Shown piece after piece: positions 45,145 through 54,463 of a stretch of DNA of 64,000 bases. Source of the DNA: Ruegeria sp. A3M17 (GTDB lineage: Bacteria > Pseudomonadota > Alphaproteobacteria > Rhodobacterales > Rhodobacteraceae); contig NZ_QOCF01000006.1 in the NCBI RefSeq assembly GCF_003318255.1, forward strand, positions 62,001 to 126,000, written 5' to 3'. The translations under genes were made by a program, and so were the position numbers. Within the stretch, counting starts at the first letter, position 1, and every line of letters starts with the position of its first letter. The notes below the pieces were generated by a model. It was not told the origin of the DNA, made no database searches, and worked only from the letters and a program-made list of their open reading frames with translations.

Positions 45145-47206
45145 AGTTAGCCCCCAATTCGGTCAACAATTCGGCGGCCTTGACTGCCCCCGTTTTGGGC
45201 AGCTCAAAATCATTCAAAGCGGATCGGTAGAATTCGGCACCATCATGATCCAGCCAGTCTGCGACCGTGCGCTCGAGCGTCATGAATTCGCGTTCGGTAA
45301 TGGCGGCGCACAGGTCACGGTCGGCCATGGCTGTGGCGCGCCGTTCCTGATCGTCCAGATAGGGTGCTGACTGCGGAATAAATATCGCCGGGATGCGATG
45401 GTACAGCATCTCAAGGACCGAGTTGTACCCGGCTGCAGATATGACCACGTCCGCGGCAAGACAAAGCTTGGTCGCCTCTAACGTCTGAACCACATGGGTG
45501 TTTTTCCAACCAAATGTGGCAGGCTGAACCGTGCTTCCGGGCCACGTTACAACAAGGTGCAGGCAATCTTTGCGCGCCTCAAGCATGCCCGAGATCGCCT
45601 GCAATTGCGCAGACCTGTCCGAGGCAACGCCACCTCCTAACATGCTGACAACCAGCTGCTTGAAGTCGCGCCCGAACCGCTCCGCCAGCCGGGCCTTGAG
45701 CTGTTCTTTTTCCGCGGCGGATTGTTCCACCTGACGCACGATTGGCCCGACATAATGGACATGGTCACCATAGCTGTAGGCGTCGTTCAGCTCGTCAAAC
45801 GCCTCGGAAGGCACGATGACACGGTCAAACACGCTTTCGCGGCGCAGCATTGTCTGCCTTGACCGGCCTTCGGGCCACAACCCGCGACGGATCCAAGCCG
45901 CCGACAACTTACGTTCACGGATCACCCGGTAGACGGAGTCAAACACATAGCCGCCGTCAAAAACCAGCGTGTCGTTTTCCTGAAGCACCGCACCAAGACG
46001 CCGATAGGTCAGCACGTCATTGCCATCAGAATTGGTCTTTGTATCGGTGCGCTGAACCAGCGGGATACAGTCGATACCTTCACGGCGAACAAGCGGAACG
46101 CAGCTGGGAAAGGCCGCGAACATTTTTGTCATGGTGTCCGGCATTTCACGGGCAATGGTACTGCACCGCTGCGCGTGGCCCAGCCCCACGCCATTCGTCG
46201 GGAAAAACAGGGTTCTGGGCTTGTCCTGTTCTGTCTGACGCTTTTTCGGCGTCAGACCTGCAGCCGTTTCCAGGCGCGAAATGTCAACTGTATGCAACCA
46301 CTGGGATTTCGAGGCCTGTTCGACAATTTGCGGCACGTTTCCGATCACATTGCCGATCAGGTACCCATCCAACGCGAACGGAGTCTTGGGCCCAAGCAAA
46401 GCAGGTGCGCCCGAAGACATCAGAACCTCATCGTCAGTACAGTCGATCGCAACGCCGCCTGCTGCGATCAACTCGACCGCAAAAGCGGCCATGCGAACCC
46501 CGGCGATTCCGTGGCCGAACATCGCCAGAATATCCGTCGAATTTGCCAAGGTCAGCGGTGACAGCCCGGTATACAGATAGGTCGGCAAATCGTGAAACGG
46601 CGACGCCTTGATCGCCTCATTCTGCGCGCCGCTAACGATGAGTTTCAGGTTATAGCCACCCTGGCTGCTCATCCGGGAAAAGCAAGACAGCATCTCGGGG
46701 TTGTCCAACTCCATCGAACCCAACACAAGGGTCACGTTCGGCACCACCCTTTTAGACCGCCGCGATACGGGCCGAATATCCGCCACCAAAGGGCTTGAGG
46801 TCGATGGCAGCACTGGGCGCGGTTGAAAATCTGTCAGGTCGATAACCTGGGCTTCGCGCCCAAGCGCATAGGCCAGCCGGGCCTTGGCCGCGATGTAACT
46901 TTGTTGGGTCGCAAAGCGGCCCGTCGCAACAACCGGAACACTCGGGTCGAGCTGTTTGTTGCGCAACGACGCAAGAAGAAAATCGTCGATCTCTTCGGCA
47001 CCCAGTACGAATACGGTTTGCGCCTTGTTCTCGCCCGGGTCGACGAGGAACTTGGCTGCCTCGAAAATCCTGCCTCGCCCTGCATCCTCGGGCAGATAAT
47101 CGGCATCAATGCACACATTGAAGCCACGTGCGGCAAGCTGCTCGGCAAAGATCAACTGCGTGTCAAACGACCGCAATGAGCGTGTGCCGACTTCGACATA
47201 GATCAT
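45134..47206 (-). CDS. Two-part GT-B glycosyltransferase-like protein
   Basis: A 690-residue protein with two glycosyltransferase-like halves. The C-terminal half (about 335-690) resembles GT28/MurG: TLFFPTNGVGLGHAQRCSTI, VVSMLGGGVASDRS and the nucleotide-sugar site SAAGYNSVLEMLYHRIPAIF. The N-terminal half (1-325) resembles a second GT-B-like domain (IYVEVGTRSLRSFDTQLIFA, FAVELIAAGGVAIDCTDDEV) without clear catalytic motifs, so it may be regulatory. It overlaps the upstream GT gene by 4 bases. The sugar and acceptor are unknown; a surface glycan or protein glycosylation is possible. Confidence 0.72.
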   Translation of the reverse strand: MIYVEVGTRSLRSFDTQLIFAEQLAARGFNVCIDADYLPEDAGRGRIFEAAKFLVDPGENKAQTVFVLGAEEIDDFLLASLRNKQLDPSVPVVATGRFATQQSYIAAKARLAYALGREAQVIDLTDFQPRPVLPSTSSPLVADIRPVSRRSKRVVPNVTLVLGSMELDNPEMLSCFSRMSSQGGYNLKLIVSGAQNEAIKASPFHDLPTYLYTGLSPLTLANSTDILAMFGHGIAGVRMAAFAVELIAAGGVAIDCTDDEVLMSSGAPALLGPKTPFALDGYLIGNVIGNVPQIVEQASKSQWLHTVDISRLETAAGLTPKKRQTEQDKPRTLFFPTNGVGLGHAQRCSTIAREMPDTMTKMFAAFPSCVPLVRREGIDCIPLVQRTDTKTNSDGNDVLTYRRLGAVLQENDTLVFDGGYVFDSVYRVIRERKLSAAWIRRGLWPEGRSRQTMLRRESVFDRVIVPSEAFDELNDAYSYGDHVHYVGPIVRQVEQSAAEKEQLKARLAERFGRDFKQLVVSMLGGGVASDRSAQLQAISGMLEARKDCLHLVVTWPGSTVQPATFGWKNTHVVQTLEATKLCLAADVVISAAGYNSVLEMLYHRIPAIFIPQSAPYLDDQERRATAMADRDLCAAITEREFMTLERTVADWLDHDGAEFYRSALNDFELPKTGAVKAAELLTELGANYDQ

Positions 47207-48285
47207 CTTTTCACCTCGCTGTCGGCGGATAAAACCCCCGACAGCATCGCCTTGAATTTCCCTGCAGAGTAGTTCTGCAGCGCCGATTGCGATCTGACTA
47301 CCTGATCATGATACTTCTGCGGCTGGGCGATCAGGTCTGCAATGATTGTGTCCACCTGAGATGGCTGGCAGGTCAAGACGGCATTTCCGAACGTGGCACC
47401 AGTATCGGGGTTGGTTAGAACAACCTTACCTGCGGCAACCGCCTCGGCTACCACACGACCAAAGCTTTCCTGCCAGGTCGGTGCCGTGAAATATACGAAA
47501 AAGTCAATCATTCCAAAGAACTCTTGCACAGTTATGGCATCAAAGGGAAGCAAGGTCCAATGCGCGCGAAGAACACGGGCATTCAACAAAGCATCCGCCC
47601 CAAGAATTACATTGCACTGAGAATGGCTTGGAAAACAGCTGTCCAAATCGGCAATAACCGGGAACTTCTCGAATCCGGGTCGTGAATGACGGCCTCGGCG
47701 GTCCTGTGGTGTTTCACACGGGGCGCTTATCTCGGTCTCGCAAATGTTGAACCAGTCAGAGCCCAAAACATCCCACTGCCGCGCCACACGAGAGGTTGCC
47801 AACCAGTCAACGACACCATTTCGGTTATACGGTGATATCGGCGCGAGTGTCTTCTTAAGCGAAATTGTCGAGGCTTCGATCTGGCCTAGACAGTTTGAAA
47901 CATCAAACCCCTCTGCCCCGCCCGGACGCAGAAAGTTCTCATGCGTAATCACATACAATTCTCGCGCAATGATCTTCGTGCCAAGCGTGTCCTGAAACTT
48001 TAGAAAAGACGGATTGTGCAAAAAGACGAAATCCGCTGTGATCCGGGGTGCATCCCAAATGATCGGAATGTTCAACTCGTCCAGCATCCGCCGCAAAATC
48101 GGCGAGACGTGCTGGTTGGTGCCAAATGTTTTGGATGTGATCGCATGGACGACGACCTGCCCAAATTCGGCGGCCACAGGCAATTCGGCGGCCACAGCCG
48201 CAGAAGTCCCGCCAGAAAATCGCGGCTCTATAACATAGGCGATCGTAGGTGCGTTCGATCGCCCAATGGCAAGCATTCCCGACAT
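47203..48285 (-). CDS. Glycosyltransferase family 4-like protein
   Basis: A 360-residue GT-B enzyme. The C-terminal catalytic pattern is FTAPTWQESFGRVVAEAVAA (E-x7-E: ESFGRVVAE), the nucleotide-sugar-binding site of family 4. The N-terminus has PRFSGGTSAAVAAELPVAAE, including a tandem 6-residue repeat encoded by an 18-base duplication (48164-48199). It starts 5 bases from the small secreted-protein gene and ends overlapping the two-part GT gene, so the set is an operon. Confidence 0.8.
   Translation of the reverse strand: MSGMLAIGRSNAPTIAYVIEPRFSGGTSAAVAAELPVAAEFGQVVVHAITSKTFGTNQHVSPILRRMLDELNIPIIWDAPRITADFVFLHNPSFLKFQDTLGTKIIARELYVITHENFLRPGGAEGFDVSNCLGQIEASTISLKKTLAPISPYNRNGVVDWLATSRVARQWDVLGSDWFNICETEISAPCETPQDRRGRHSRPGFEKFPVIADLDSCFPSHSQCNVILGADALLNARVLRAHWTLLPFDAITVQEFFGMIDFFVYFTAPTWQESFGRVVAEAVAAGKVVLTNPDTGATFGNAVLTCQPSQVDTIIADLIAQPQKYHDQVVRSQSALQNYSAGKFKAMLSGVLSADSEVKR
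48164..48199. repeat. 18-base tandem duplication inside the glycosyltransferase gene
   Basis: Two adjacent copies of an 18-base unit (48164-48181 and 48182-48199, one mismatch) encode the repeat VAAELP/VAAEFG. In-frame, so the gene stays open. Confidence 0.7.
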
Positions 48286-48290
48286 CCGGC

Positions 48291-48611
48291 TCAGTGTTGC
48301 AGCGACGCGGCAAATGCATTCTCAGCCGAACGGTCCTCGCCGCTGGCCGGTGCGCTGGAGGCATAGCTGAAATCCAGATCTCCAACCGACGCGACCTCGT
48401 GAAAACTCCGCAGCTCCAGCGACAGTTCATCTTCGCCGCTTAATAGCTGGGGGTTTTTGTCGAGGTAGGAATACAGTGCCTGAATGTCATTAGTCGATAG
48501 CATTTCGTCGATGACCAGCAGATGCTCAAGCGTAATCTCGGCACGCGCGTTTTGGGTCGTCGATAAGAATAGCAGAGCAGTTACGATGCCGATAAGTCGT
48601 CTATCCGTCAT
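48291..48611 (-). CDS. Small secreted protein
   Basis: A 106-residue protein with a signal peptide (RLIGIVTALLFLSTTQNARA) and a short acidic mature part (LEHLLVIDEMLSTNDIQALY). No family recognised. It sits 5 bases upstream of the GT4 gene on the same strand, so it is probably the first gene of the glycosyltransferase operon. Confidence 0.6.
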   Translation of the reverse strand: MTDRRLIGIVTALLFLSTTQNARAEITLEHLLVIDEMLSTNDIQALYSYLDKNPQLLSGEDELSLELRSFHEVASVGDLDFSYASSAPASGEDRSAENAFAASLQH

Positions 48612-48687
48612 TGTGGATACCCCGTCGGAAATAATTAACAGTACACAAAATTGAATCAGTCCTTTTCAGTATAGCTTAAAAATACAG

Positions 48688-50958
48688 TCATTGGGTCGTC
48701 GCTTTCTTAAGTTTGCTCAGGACCTGACTTTTCAGGCGATTGACGCGGTTCGGGGTTTTGGCTCTGGCCGTGGAACGCGTGGTGGTCCGCTTGACCGCGG
48801 CGACGCCCGAACCTTCCCCTGCCAACCATAACTCAATGATTCCACTAGGGGTTTTGACGTTGGATCCTGTGAAATCCCGCAGCAATGCGCCCGAGTCTCT
48901 GGCGAGAGCAGTCGCTCTTTCCTCGTCCTGCTTGTGATAGAAGCGAACGTTTGACTGGGTGATCCCGAACCCCACGCGCGCCTGTCCGCTCAGCTCGTGC
49001 CCCGTCGACGTCAGGTTGGTCACGACAGAATCAACAACATCTTGCGGCACGTTGGTCGGCGCATAGATCCGGAATGCGACCTCAGTATTTGCTGGGACCG
49101 ACTCTGGTTCGGGTGGCGTGATTGCCTCATCCGGCAAAGCTGTGCGTTCGATAGGCTTTGATGGCGTTGAAGCTTCTTGCAGCAAAGGCGCCAAAGACAC
49201 TACGGCATCCAACGGAAGTGGTGTCCGGGGCGAGTTTGGCGTTTCCAGCGGGTCTGGTGTCGGCGCAAGGGTTGGTACCTGCAAAGCGGAAGATGTCTGC
49301 GAAGGGGCTGGTGTCACCAGCGGAGACGGAGCGTCAGACAATTCTGGCGCAACAGGCAGTGCCGCCAATTCTACAAGTTCCGGCTGAGGCTCGGATGGCA
49401 GCGGTTGCGTGATCTCGGCAGCAAACCCTGTTCCGTCCTGCTGCACGGCAAGGTCCGATGCAACAGTGTTCGACGAGGTCGCACCGGGCTCAACCAGAAC
49501 GCGCGCTTCCGGCGGCTCTTCAATTTCAAGCGAAGCCAGGGCTTCCGGCAGGGAAAGGTCCCAAACAGTTGCTTCGCCTGTCTGGGTGCCCACGTCCGGC
49601 TGATACGCACGCGCGTGCTCGGGCATAGTCTGGTGGACATCCAGTGGCACCTGCGATGCTGCATTCTCCAATGCGCCGGGCGGGATCGGAACTACGGGTG
49701 GGCGCATTGCCGTTATGGTTACTGTCGCGGTGACGGTTACGGCTTCAAGGAACTCTTCGGGTTCTGCCGCCGTCACAGTCGTTTCAAGCAAAGCGACAGA
49801 AGTGCTGAAAATCTCGGGCGTGGATTGAAAGCGGACGAAACCCAGATTCACCTCTTCCCGAGGTCGATAACTTAGCGGGGTTATCGGCAGTGGCGGCTGG
49901 ACAAGGGTCGGCACGAAGGACCGGACATTAGGGGCCAAGCCTGACACTTCTGGTTCGATACCGCCCGACGGTCCGGACGCCTCGGGTAGGGGCAATGACA
50001 GTGACGCCAGGTCCTCTGACGCGCCTGTGTCACCGTTGGGCGAAATCGTTTCAGCTGACGTATCGAACACGGTCGTAGAGCTTACAACCAGATCTTCCGC
50101 GTCGCGTGTTACTTCAGAGGACGACTCCGGGCTCTGGGCCAGTTCTGCGTCCTGTTGCGTGATCGCGCTTGTCGCCAAAGCTTCCTGGCTCGCCAGGCCT
50201 ACATTTTCGTTTGGACCGGGCGCGCTCAATCCAGACAGGATCAGAAAAACCGAAGACGAGGCAACCACGCCGATGCCGCATCCTGCCGCCATCATACCCA
50301 ACCGCATCTTGCGACGAGACCGTTTCTGGTCCTCTATCCTTTCAAGAAGGTTCTTGCGCAATCGATCTGCAACTTCACCATCGGACAGCTTTAGGCTTGG
50401 CTCTGGGTTGATCAGATCCTCTGGTATATTGTCGGAATGCATGCCCGGTACGGGCGCGCCATTGGGCGGAGCGGCGCTTGCTTCACCCCGTTCATCGCTT
50501 GGGACGTTTTCGGTCGCGCGGCTGTCATTGTTGACGGTTTGGGCACCAGAAACCCCCGCGGCGGCATTTTGAACCGACTCACCAGTCTGGCGCGAATTGG
50601 TTACTTGGGCCGGCTTACCTGCGGTTCCTGGCTGCCCCGATGCCACATTCGGCGCGTTTGCTGGCTGCACACCAGCGGTTGATTGAGTGGGTTTCTTACC
50701 GCTCGGCTCAGACGGCTGCGCAGCGCCTCCGTTTACCTTGCCTGCCGAGGGATTGTTTTCTTGCTGTTTACGCGCGTTATCAAGCACCTCCTGCCATTCA
50801 GGAGATTGCACAAAGTCATAAATACCCGACACTTTATTAGCGTCTTTTTTGGCAACTTCAGGGCGAGCTTTTGGATCGCTGGCCTTTGTCATCAATACCC
50901 CCGAACTGGCCGCCGGAACACGCTCTTCGCTGTCGCAACTCGGGCAAACCAAATACAC
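48688..50958 (-). CDS. Large zinc-ribbon, proline-rich membrane protein with LytR_C-like tail
   Basis: A 756-residue protein. It opens with MYLVCPSCDSEERVP, the first half of a CxxC zinc ribbon; a second CxxC is not visible, so it may be a degenerate motif. A single membrane helix (MMAAGCGIGVVASSSVFLIL) lies near 228-247, after a Ser/Ala/Pro-rich 200-residue stretch. A long Pro/Thr/Glu/Val-rich region (about 290-660) follows, and the C-terminus (VAFRIYAPTNVPQDVVDSVV onward) resembles LytR_C-type extracytoplasmic domains. Low complexity makes homology uncertain. It lies 76 bases upstream of the small secreted-protein gene; cotranscription is possible. Confidence 0.62.
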   Translation of the reverse strand: MYLVCPSCDSEERVPAASSGVLMTKASDPKARPEVAKKDANKVSGIYDFVQSPEWQEVLDNARKQQENNPSAGKVNGGAAQPSEPSGKKPTQSTAGVQPANAPNVASGQPGTAGKPAQVTNSRQTGESVQNAAAGVSGAQTVNNDSRATENVPSDERGEASAAPPNGAPVPGMHSDNIPEDLINPEPSLKLSDGEVADRLRKNLLERIEDQKRSRRKMRLGMMAAGCGIGVVASSSVFLILSGLSAPGPNENVGLASQEALATSAITQQDAELAQSPESSSEVTRDAEDLVVSSTTVFDTSAETISPNGDTGASEDLASLSLPLPEASGPSGGIEPEVSGLAPNVRSFVPTLVQPPLPITPLSYRPREEVNLGFVRFQSTPEIFSTSVALLETTVTAAEPEEFLEAVTVTATVTITAMRPPVVPIPPGALENAASQVPLDVHQTMPEHARAYQPDVGTQTGEATVWDLSLPEALASLEIEEPPEARVLVEPGATSSNTVASDLAVQQDGTGFAAEITQPLPSEPQPELVELAALPVAPELSDAPSPLVTPAPSQTSSALQVPTLAPTPDPLETPNSPRTPLPLDAVVSLAPLLQEASTPSKPIERTALPDEAITPPEPESVPANTEVAFRIYAPTNVPQDVVDSVVTNLTSTGHELSGQARVGFGITQSNVRFYHKQDEERATALARDSGALLRDFTGSNVKTPSGIIELWLAGEGSGVAAVKRTTTRSTARAKTPNRVNRLKSQVLSKLKKATTQ

Positions 50959-51305
50959 TCGTGAACATCAAAAAATTCAAAAAAATGTACGAAGCAGTAT
51001 AAAAAATTGACCGCTGGAAGACAAGTAATCCGGTGTTTGACGTACAACTATTGCCGTTTTCGCAGGGAAAGAATGCGCCGTCGTTCGCCCCTTCTGCGCC
51101 CTGACGCTATCTCCGTCGGCGCCGCGAATTCAATAAAATGGGGTTCATCAAATCATTGGTGATCAAGCTGATCAGGGTCGTTTCCGCGGATCATAAACTT
51201 GCCGCCGAACGGTTACAGGGACACAGGCGCGCGGCACCACGCTGCACCGTTCAGCACACAGTTTCAGTCAGCCCTTCGGAATTTGGCTAAAACAGATTCA
51301 CTATC
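50959..51305. other. Intergenic region with one possible small ORF
   Basis: 347 bases between the large membrane-protein gene and the Dabb gene. The first 60 bases are A-rich and may hold the promoter of the minus-strand gene. The only candidate coding frame is a 50-codon plus-strand ORF at 51138-51290. No terminator or RNA gene seen. Confidence 0.45.
51138..51290 (+). CDS. Possible 50-residue small protein
   Basis: ATG at 51138 and TAA at 51290. The N-terminus MGFIKSLVIKLIRVVSADHK would form an amphipathic basic helix, as in some small membrane-associated peptides; the C-terminal part is nondescript. No clear ribosome-binding sequence precedes it. It is isolated and convergent with the Dabb gene. 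Only weakly supported. Confidence 0.28.
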   Translation: MGFIKSLVIKLIRVVSADHKLAAERLQGHRRAAPRCTVQHTVSVSPSEFG

Positions 51306-51614
51306 TCAGACCTCTAAATCCAGGACCAGAATTCCATCGATGCCGCCCACGGTGTTTTCCACTATCTGCGCGCCCAGCGCTTTGTGCCTCTCGTTGTTTT
51401 GATAGCTGGCCAATGCGGCCCAATCATCGAAATCAATCACAAACCCATGCTTGTAACCGCGTTCGATCTGTTCAGGGCTTTCACTGCGACCACCAGTAAA
51501 CCCGCCTGCACCCGGCAAGGCGTCGGTCAAGTCCGACAGGCCCCTGTAAATTTTCCCGATGGCCTCTTCGGTCACGTCGGGCCGGAATTTTGTCAGAACG
51601 ATATGCCGGATCAT
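51306..51614 (-). CDS. Dabb family (stress-responsive A/B barrel) protein
   Basis: A 102-residue ferredoxin-like alpha+beta barrel. MIRHIVLTKFRPDVTEEAIG is the family's N-terminal beta strand with conserved His; YKHGFVIDFDDWAALASYQN, ERHKALGAQIVENTVGGI match the remainder. Dabb proteins are dimers; some are enzymes and many are unassigned. It is on the same strand as the ABC operon upstream, 109 bases from its last gene, and could be read with it. Confidence 0.85.
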   Translation of the reverse strand: MIRHIVLTKFRPDVTEEAIGKIYRGLSDLTDALPGAGGFTGGRSESPEQIERGYKHGFVIDFDDWAALASYQNNERHKALGAQIVENTVGGIDGILVLDLEV

Positions 51615-51723
51615 AGTCAGGTGCCTTGATCATGAGTGTAGGAGCGCAAGCGTCCGAAGAATTCGAGCGTCGCCATAACTAAGGCGTTTGCAACCAGAAT
51701 GTACCTAAGACTTCGAGCCTGCC

Positions 51724-52479
51724 CTAGATCGCCAAATACTCCTCGCGAAGGCCGGTGTCTTGAAGCACCTCATTCGCCGTCCCATCAAATACGATGGTGC
51801 CGGTGTCCAGAATGATCGCGCGATCGGCTAGCTCCAATGCACGGACGGCGTTCTGTTCGACGATGATCGTGGTCATGCCCTGTTGCTTGACGTGAGCCAG
51901 TGTTTTTTCAATCTCGTCGACAATGACCGGGGCCAGACCTTCGTATGGCTCATCCAAAAGCAGGACCTTGATATCCCGGGCAAGGGCTCTGGCGATTGAC
52001 AGCATTTGTTGTTCGCCACCCGATAACGTAATCCCCTCTTGTTTCCTGCGTTCGCCCAAACGCGGGAACAATTCATACAACCGCTCCAGGGACCATCCGA
52101 CTGGCGGCGCAATCTGGGCAAGCTGCAGGTTTTCCTCAACAGTCAGCCCTGGGATAATTCGTCTGTCTTCCGGTACAAGGCCAAGGCCAACAGACGCCGC
52201 TTCGTAGCTTGTCATATTGTGTAGCGGCTGGTGATCCAGCCAGATTTCACCGTGCCTTACTTCGGGATCGCCTACCCGCGCAATCGACCGGAGTGTAGAG
52301 GTTTTGCCAGCGCCGTTCCGTCCAAGCAGAGCCAGAATCTCGCCTTCGTGCACATTAAAGGTGACGCCCTGCACGATATAGCTTTCTCCGTAGTATGAAT
52401 GCATGTCCCATACAGACAGGAACGCAGGCGCGGTGCTTGCCCTATTGGCGTTTTTCGAAAAGTCGGGTTTCTCGTTCAT
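51724..52479 (-). CDS. livF: HAAT-family ABC transporter ATPase (LivF-like)
   Basis: A 251-residue ATPase. Walker A GRNGAGKT (53-60), signature LSGGEQQML, Walker B VLLLDEPYEGLAP and H-region altered to EQNA, as in LivF. It has a 20-residue N-terminal extension before the usual LivF start. Partners are the adjacent LivG-, LivM-, LivH-like proteins and the binding protein. Acts at the cytoplasmic face of the inner membrane to power uptake. Confidence 0.92.
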   Translation of the reverse strand: MNEKPDFSKNANRASTAPAFLSVWDMHSYYGESYIVQGVTFNVHEGEILALLGRNGAGKTSTLRSIARVGDPEVRHGEIWLDHQPLHNMTSYEAASVGLGLVPEDRRIIPGLTVEENLQLAQIAPPVGWSLERLYELFPRLGERRKQEGITLSGGEQQMLSIARALARDIKVLLLDEPYEGLAPVIVDEIEKTLAHVKQQGMTTIIVEQNAVRALELADRAIILDTGTIVFDGTANEVLQDTGLREEYLAI

Positions 52480-52488
52480 AGCTTTTCC

Positions 52489-53244
52489 TTACGCCGCCTC
52501 GCCCAGATAGGCTTCACGAACCTTGGGATGTCCACGGATTTTTTCTGGAGTATCTTCGACCAGCGGCGTCCCTTGCGCCAGAACTGTGATACGTTCCGCA
52601 AGGCTGAAGACCACATGCATGTCATGCTCGATAATGGCGATGGTTATGTCGCGCTCATCCTTGATCTGTTTTAGCAAATCGATGGTGTTGTTGGTGTCCG
52701 CCCGCGCCATGCCCGCCGTAGGTTCGTCCAGCAACAACAGCCGCGGATTTTGACTGAGGCACATGCCAATCTCAAGTCGCCGCTTGTCGCCCCGAGACAG
52801 CGACGCCGCGTGCATTTCGCGTTTGTCGACCATGTTCATCTCTTCCAGCATGACTTCGGCCTGTTCGACGACCTCACGTTCGCTAGCGATGGTCTCATAG
52901 GCATGCATACGGAATGCCCCATCCCGCATCGCGAAGATCGGGATCAGCATATTCTCCATCACCGTCAACTCGCCGAAGATCTCAGGCGTTTGGAACACGC
53001 GGCTGATGCCCATCTGGTTGATCTGGAACGGCTCGAGCCCCAGAACCGAGTTGTTGTTGAACAACACCGATCCAGTGTCCGGCATCAACTTGCCCACCAG
53101 ACAGTTCAGCAGCGTCGATTTGCCCGCGCCATTGGGGCCGATGATTGCGTGAACCGAGTTCTCTTCGATGTTGAGGTTCACATCTGTCAGCGCCTTGAGG
53201 CCACCGAAGCGTTTGCTGACGTCTTTCACTCTTAAAATTGCCAT
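52489..53244 (-). CDS. livG: HAAT-family ABC transporter ATPase (LivG-like)
   Basis: A 251-residue ATPase from the ATG at 53244; an upstream frame overlaps the LivM gene and is rejected. Walker A is IGPNGAGKST, the signature is LSRGDKRRLEIGM (unlike LSYGQQRRLEIAR of LivG and closer to the UrtD-type LSHGEKQWLEIGM), Walker B LLLLDEPTAG. The variant hints at an amide/urea-type subgroup, but this is weak. It pairs with LivF. Confidence 0.92.
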   Translation of the reverse strand: MAILRVKDVSKRFGGLKALTDVNLNIEENSVHAIIGPNGAGKSTLLNCLVGKLMPDTGSVLFNNNSVLGLEPFQINQMGISRVFQTPEIFGELTVMENMLIPIFAMRDGAFRMHAYETIASEREVVEQAEVMLEEMNMVDKREMHAASLSRGDKRRLEIGMCLSQNPRLLLLDEPTAGMARADTNNTIDLLKQIKDERDITIAIIEHDMHVVFSLAERITVLAQGTPLVEDTPEKIRGHPKVREAYLGEAA

Positions 53245-53254
53245 TTCTCGCCCC

Positions 53255-54460
53255 TTATTCCGCCGGTTCTGTTTTGCCCGAGGGCGCATCGTCGGTGTCT
53301 TTTTTCTTACGCTTGAAGCGCTTGAGCAAACGTTGCCCACCCTCGACAAGACCACCCGGCAGATAGATGACGACCAGCATGAACAGGATGCCCAGCGTCA
53401 AATGCCAGCCTTTGCCGATGAACGGATGGATCACGAACACCACGGCATCCTCCAACCCGTCAGGCAGGAATGCGAACCAGCTGTGCAGGACGTTGTCGTT
53501 GATCTTCGAGAAGATGTTCTCGAAATACTTGATGAAACCTGCGCCCAGAACCGGTCCGATCAACGTGCCCGTACCACCGAGGATCGTCATCAGAACCACC
53601 TCGCCCGAGGCGGTCCACTGCATGCGCTCGGCACCGGCCAGCGGGTCCATGGCGGCCATCAAACCACCGGCCAGACCGGCGTACATGCCGGAAATCACAA
53701 AGGCCGCCAGCGTGTATGGCTTGGAGTTCAGGCCGGTATAGTTCATCCGCTGCTGGTTCGATTTTACCGCCCGCAGCATCATGCCAAAGGGCGACCGGAA
53801 GATACGGATAGACAGGTAGAACACAATCATCATTATGATTGCGCACAAGTAATAACCCGCATTGAAGTCAAAGCTCCACGCGCCGACGTCCATCGTGTAC
53901 GTCGCGCGCATAGGCAATCCAAACAGATGCGGTAAATCCGGCGCGTTGGCGCCCTGCAGGATCTGCGGATCGTCCGCATAAACCTGCAGGCCGGTTTCCC
54001 CGTTTGTCAGGTTAAACTTGGGGTTTGACAACACCGAGTAGGCCAGCGCAAAGCTCATTTGTGCGAACGCCAGTGTCAGGATCGAGAAATAGATCCCCGA
54101 CCGCCGCAGGCTGATGAACCCGATTAGTAGTGAGAACAGGCCCGCAACGACGACACTCAGCGCGATGGCCGGAATGACGTTGTAGCTGAGCAGTTTGAAC
54201 ATCCAAACTGCCGAGTACGACCCTACGCCCAGAAAAGCCGCGTGACCAAAGGACAAGTACCCGGTCAGGCCAAACAGAATGTTGAACCCGATAGCGAATA
54301 TCCCGAAAATCACGAACCTCTGCATCAAATCCGGGTAACCCGCGTTGAACTGCGCCATTGCGCTGCCCTCCGGAAACGGGTTCAGGATGAAAGGCGCCAG
54401 CAAGGTCAGGAATGCGACGACGATCAGCAGGCTGGTGTCTTTTTTATTCAGTCCCAACAT
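53255..54460 (-). CDS. livM: HAAT-family ABC permease (LivM-like)
   Basis: A 401-residue permease with about ten membrane helices. [20 protein letters not shown] and [20 protein letters not shown] (the EAA-like loop) are LivM hallmarks. A charged C-terminal tail ([20 protein letters not shown]) follows. It starts 3 bases after the end of the LivH-like gene and partners with it to form the channel. Confidence 0.93.
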   Translation of the reverse strand: MLGLNKKDTSLLIVVAFLTLLAPFILNPFPEGSAMAQFNAGYPDLMQRFVIFGIFAIGFNILFGLTGYLSFGHAAFLGVGSYSAVWMFKLLSYNVIPAIALSVVVAGLFSLLIGFISLRRSGIYFSILTLAFAQMSFALAYSVLSNPKFNLTNGETGLQVYADDPQILQGANAPDLPHLFGLPMRATYTMDVGAWSFDFNAGYYLCAIIMMIVFYLSIRIFRSPFGMMLRAVKSNQQRMNYTGLNSKPYTLAAFVISGMYAGLAGGLMAAMDPLAGAERMQWTASGEVVLMTILGGTGTLIGPVLGAGFIKYFENIFSKINDNVLHSWFAFLPDGLEDAVVFVIHPFIGKGWHLTLGILFMLVVIYLPGGLVEGGQRLLKRFKRKKKDTDDAPSGKTEPAE

Positions 54461-54463
54461 TGA

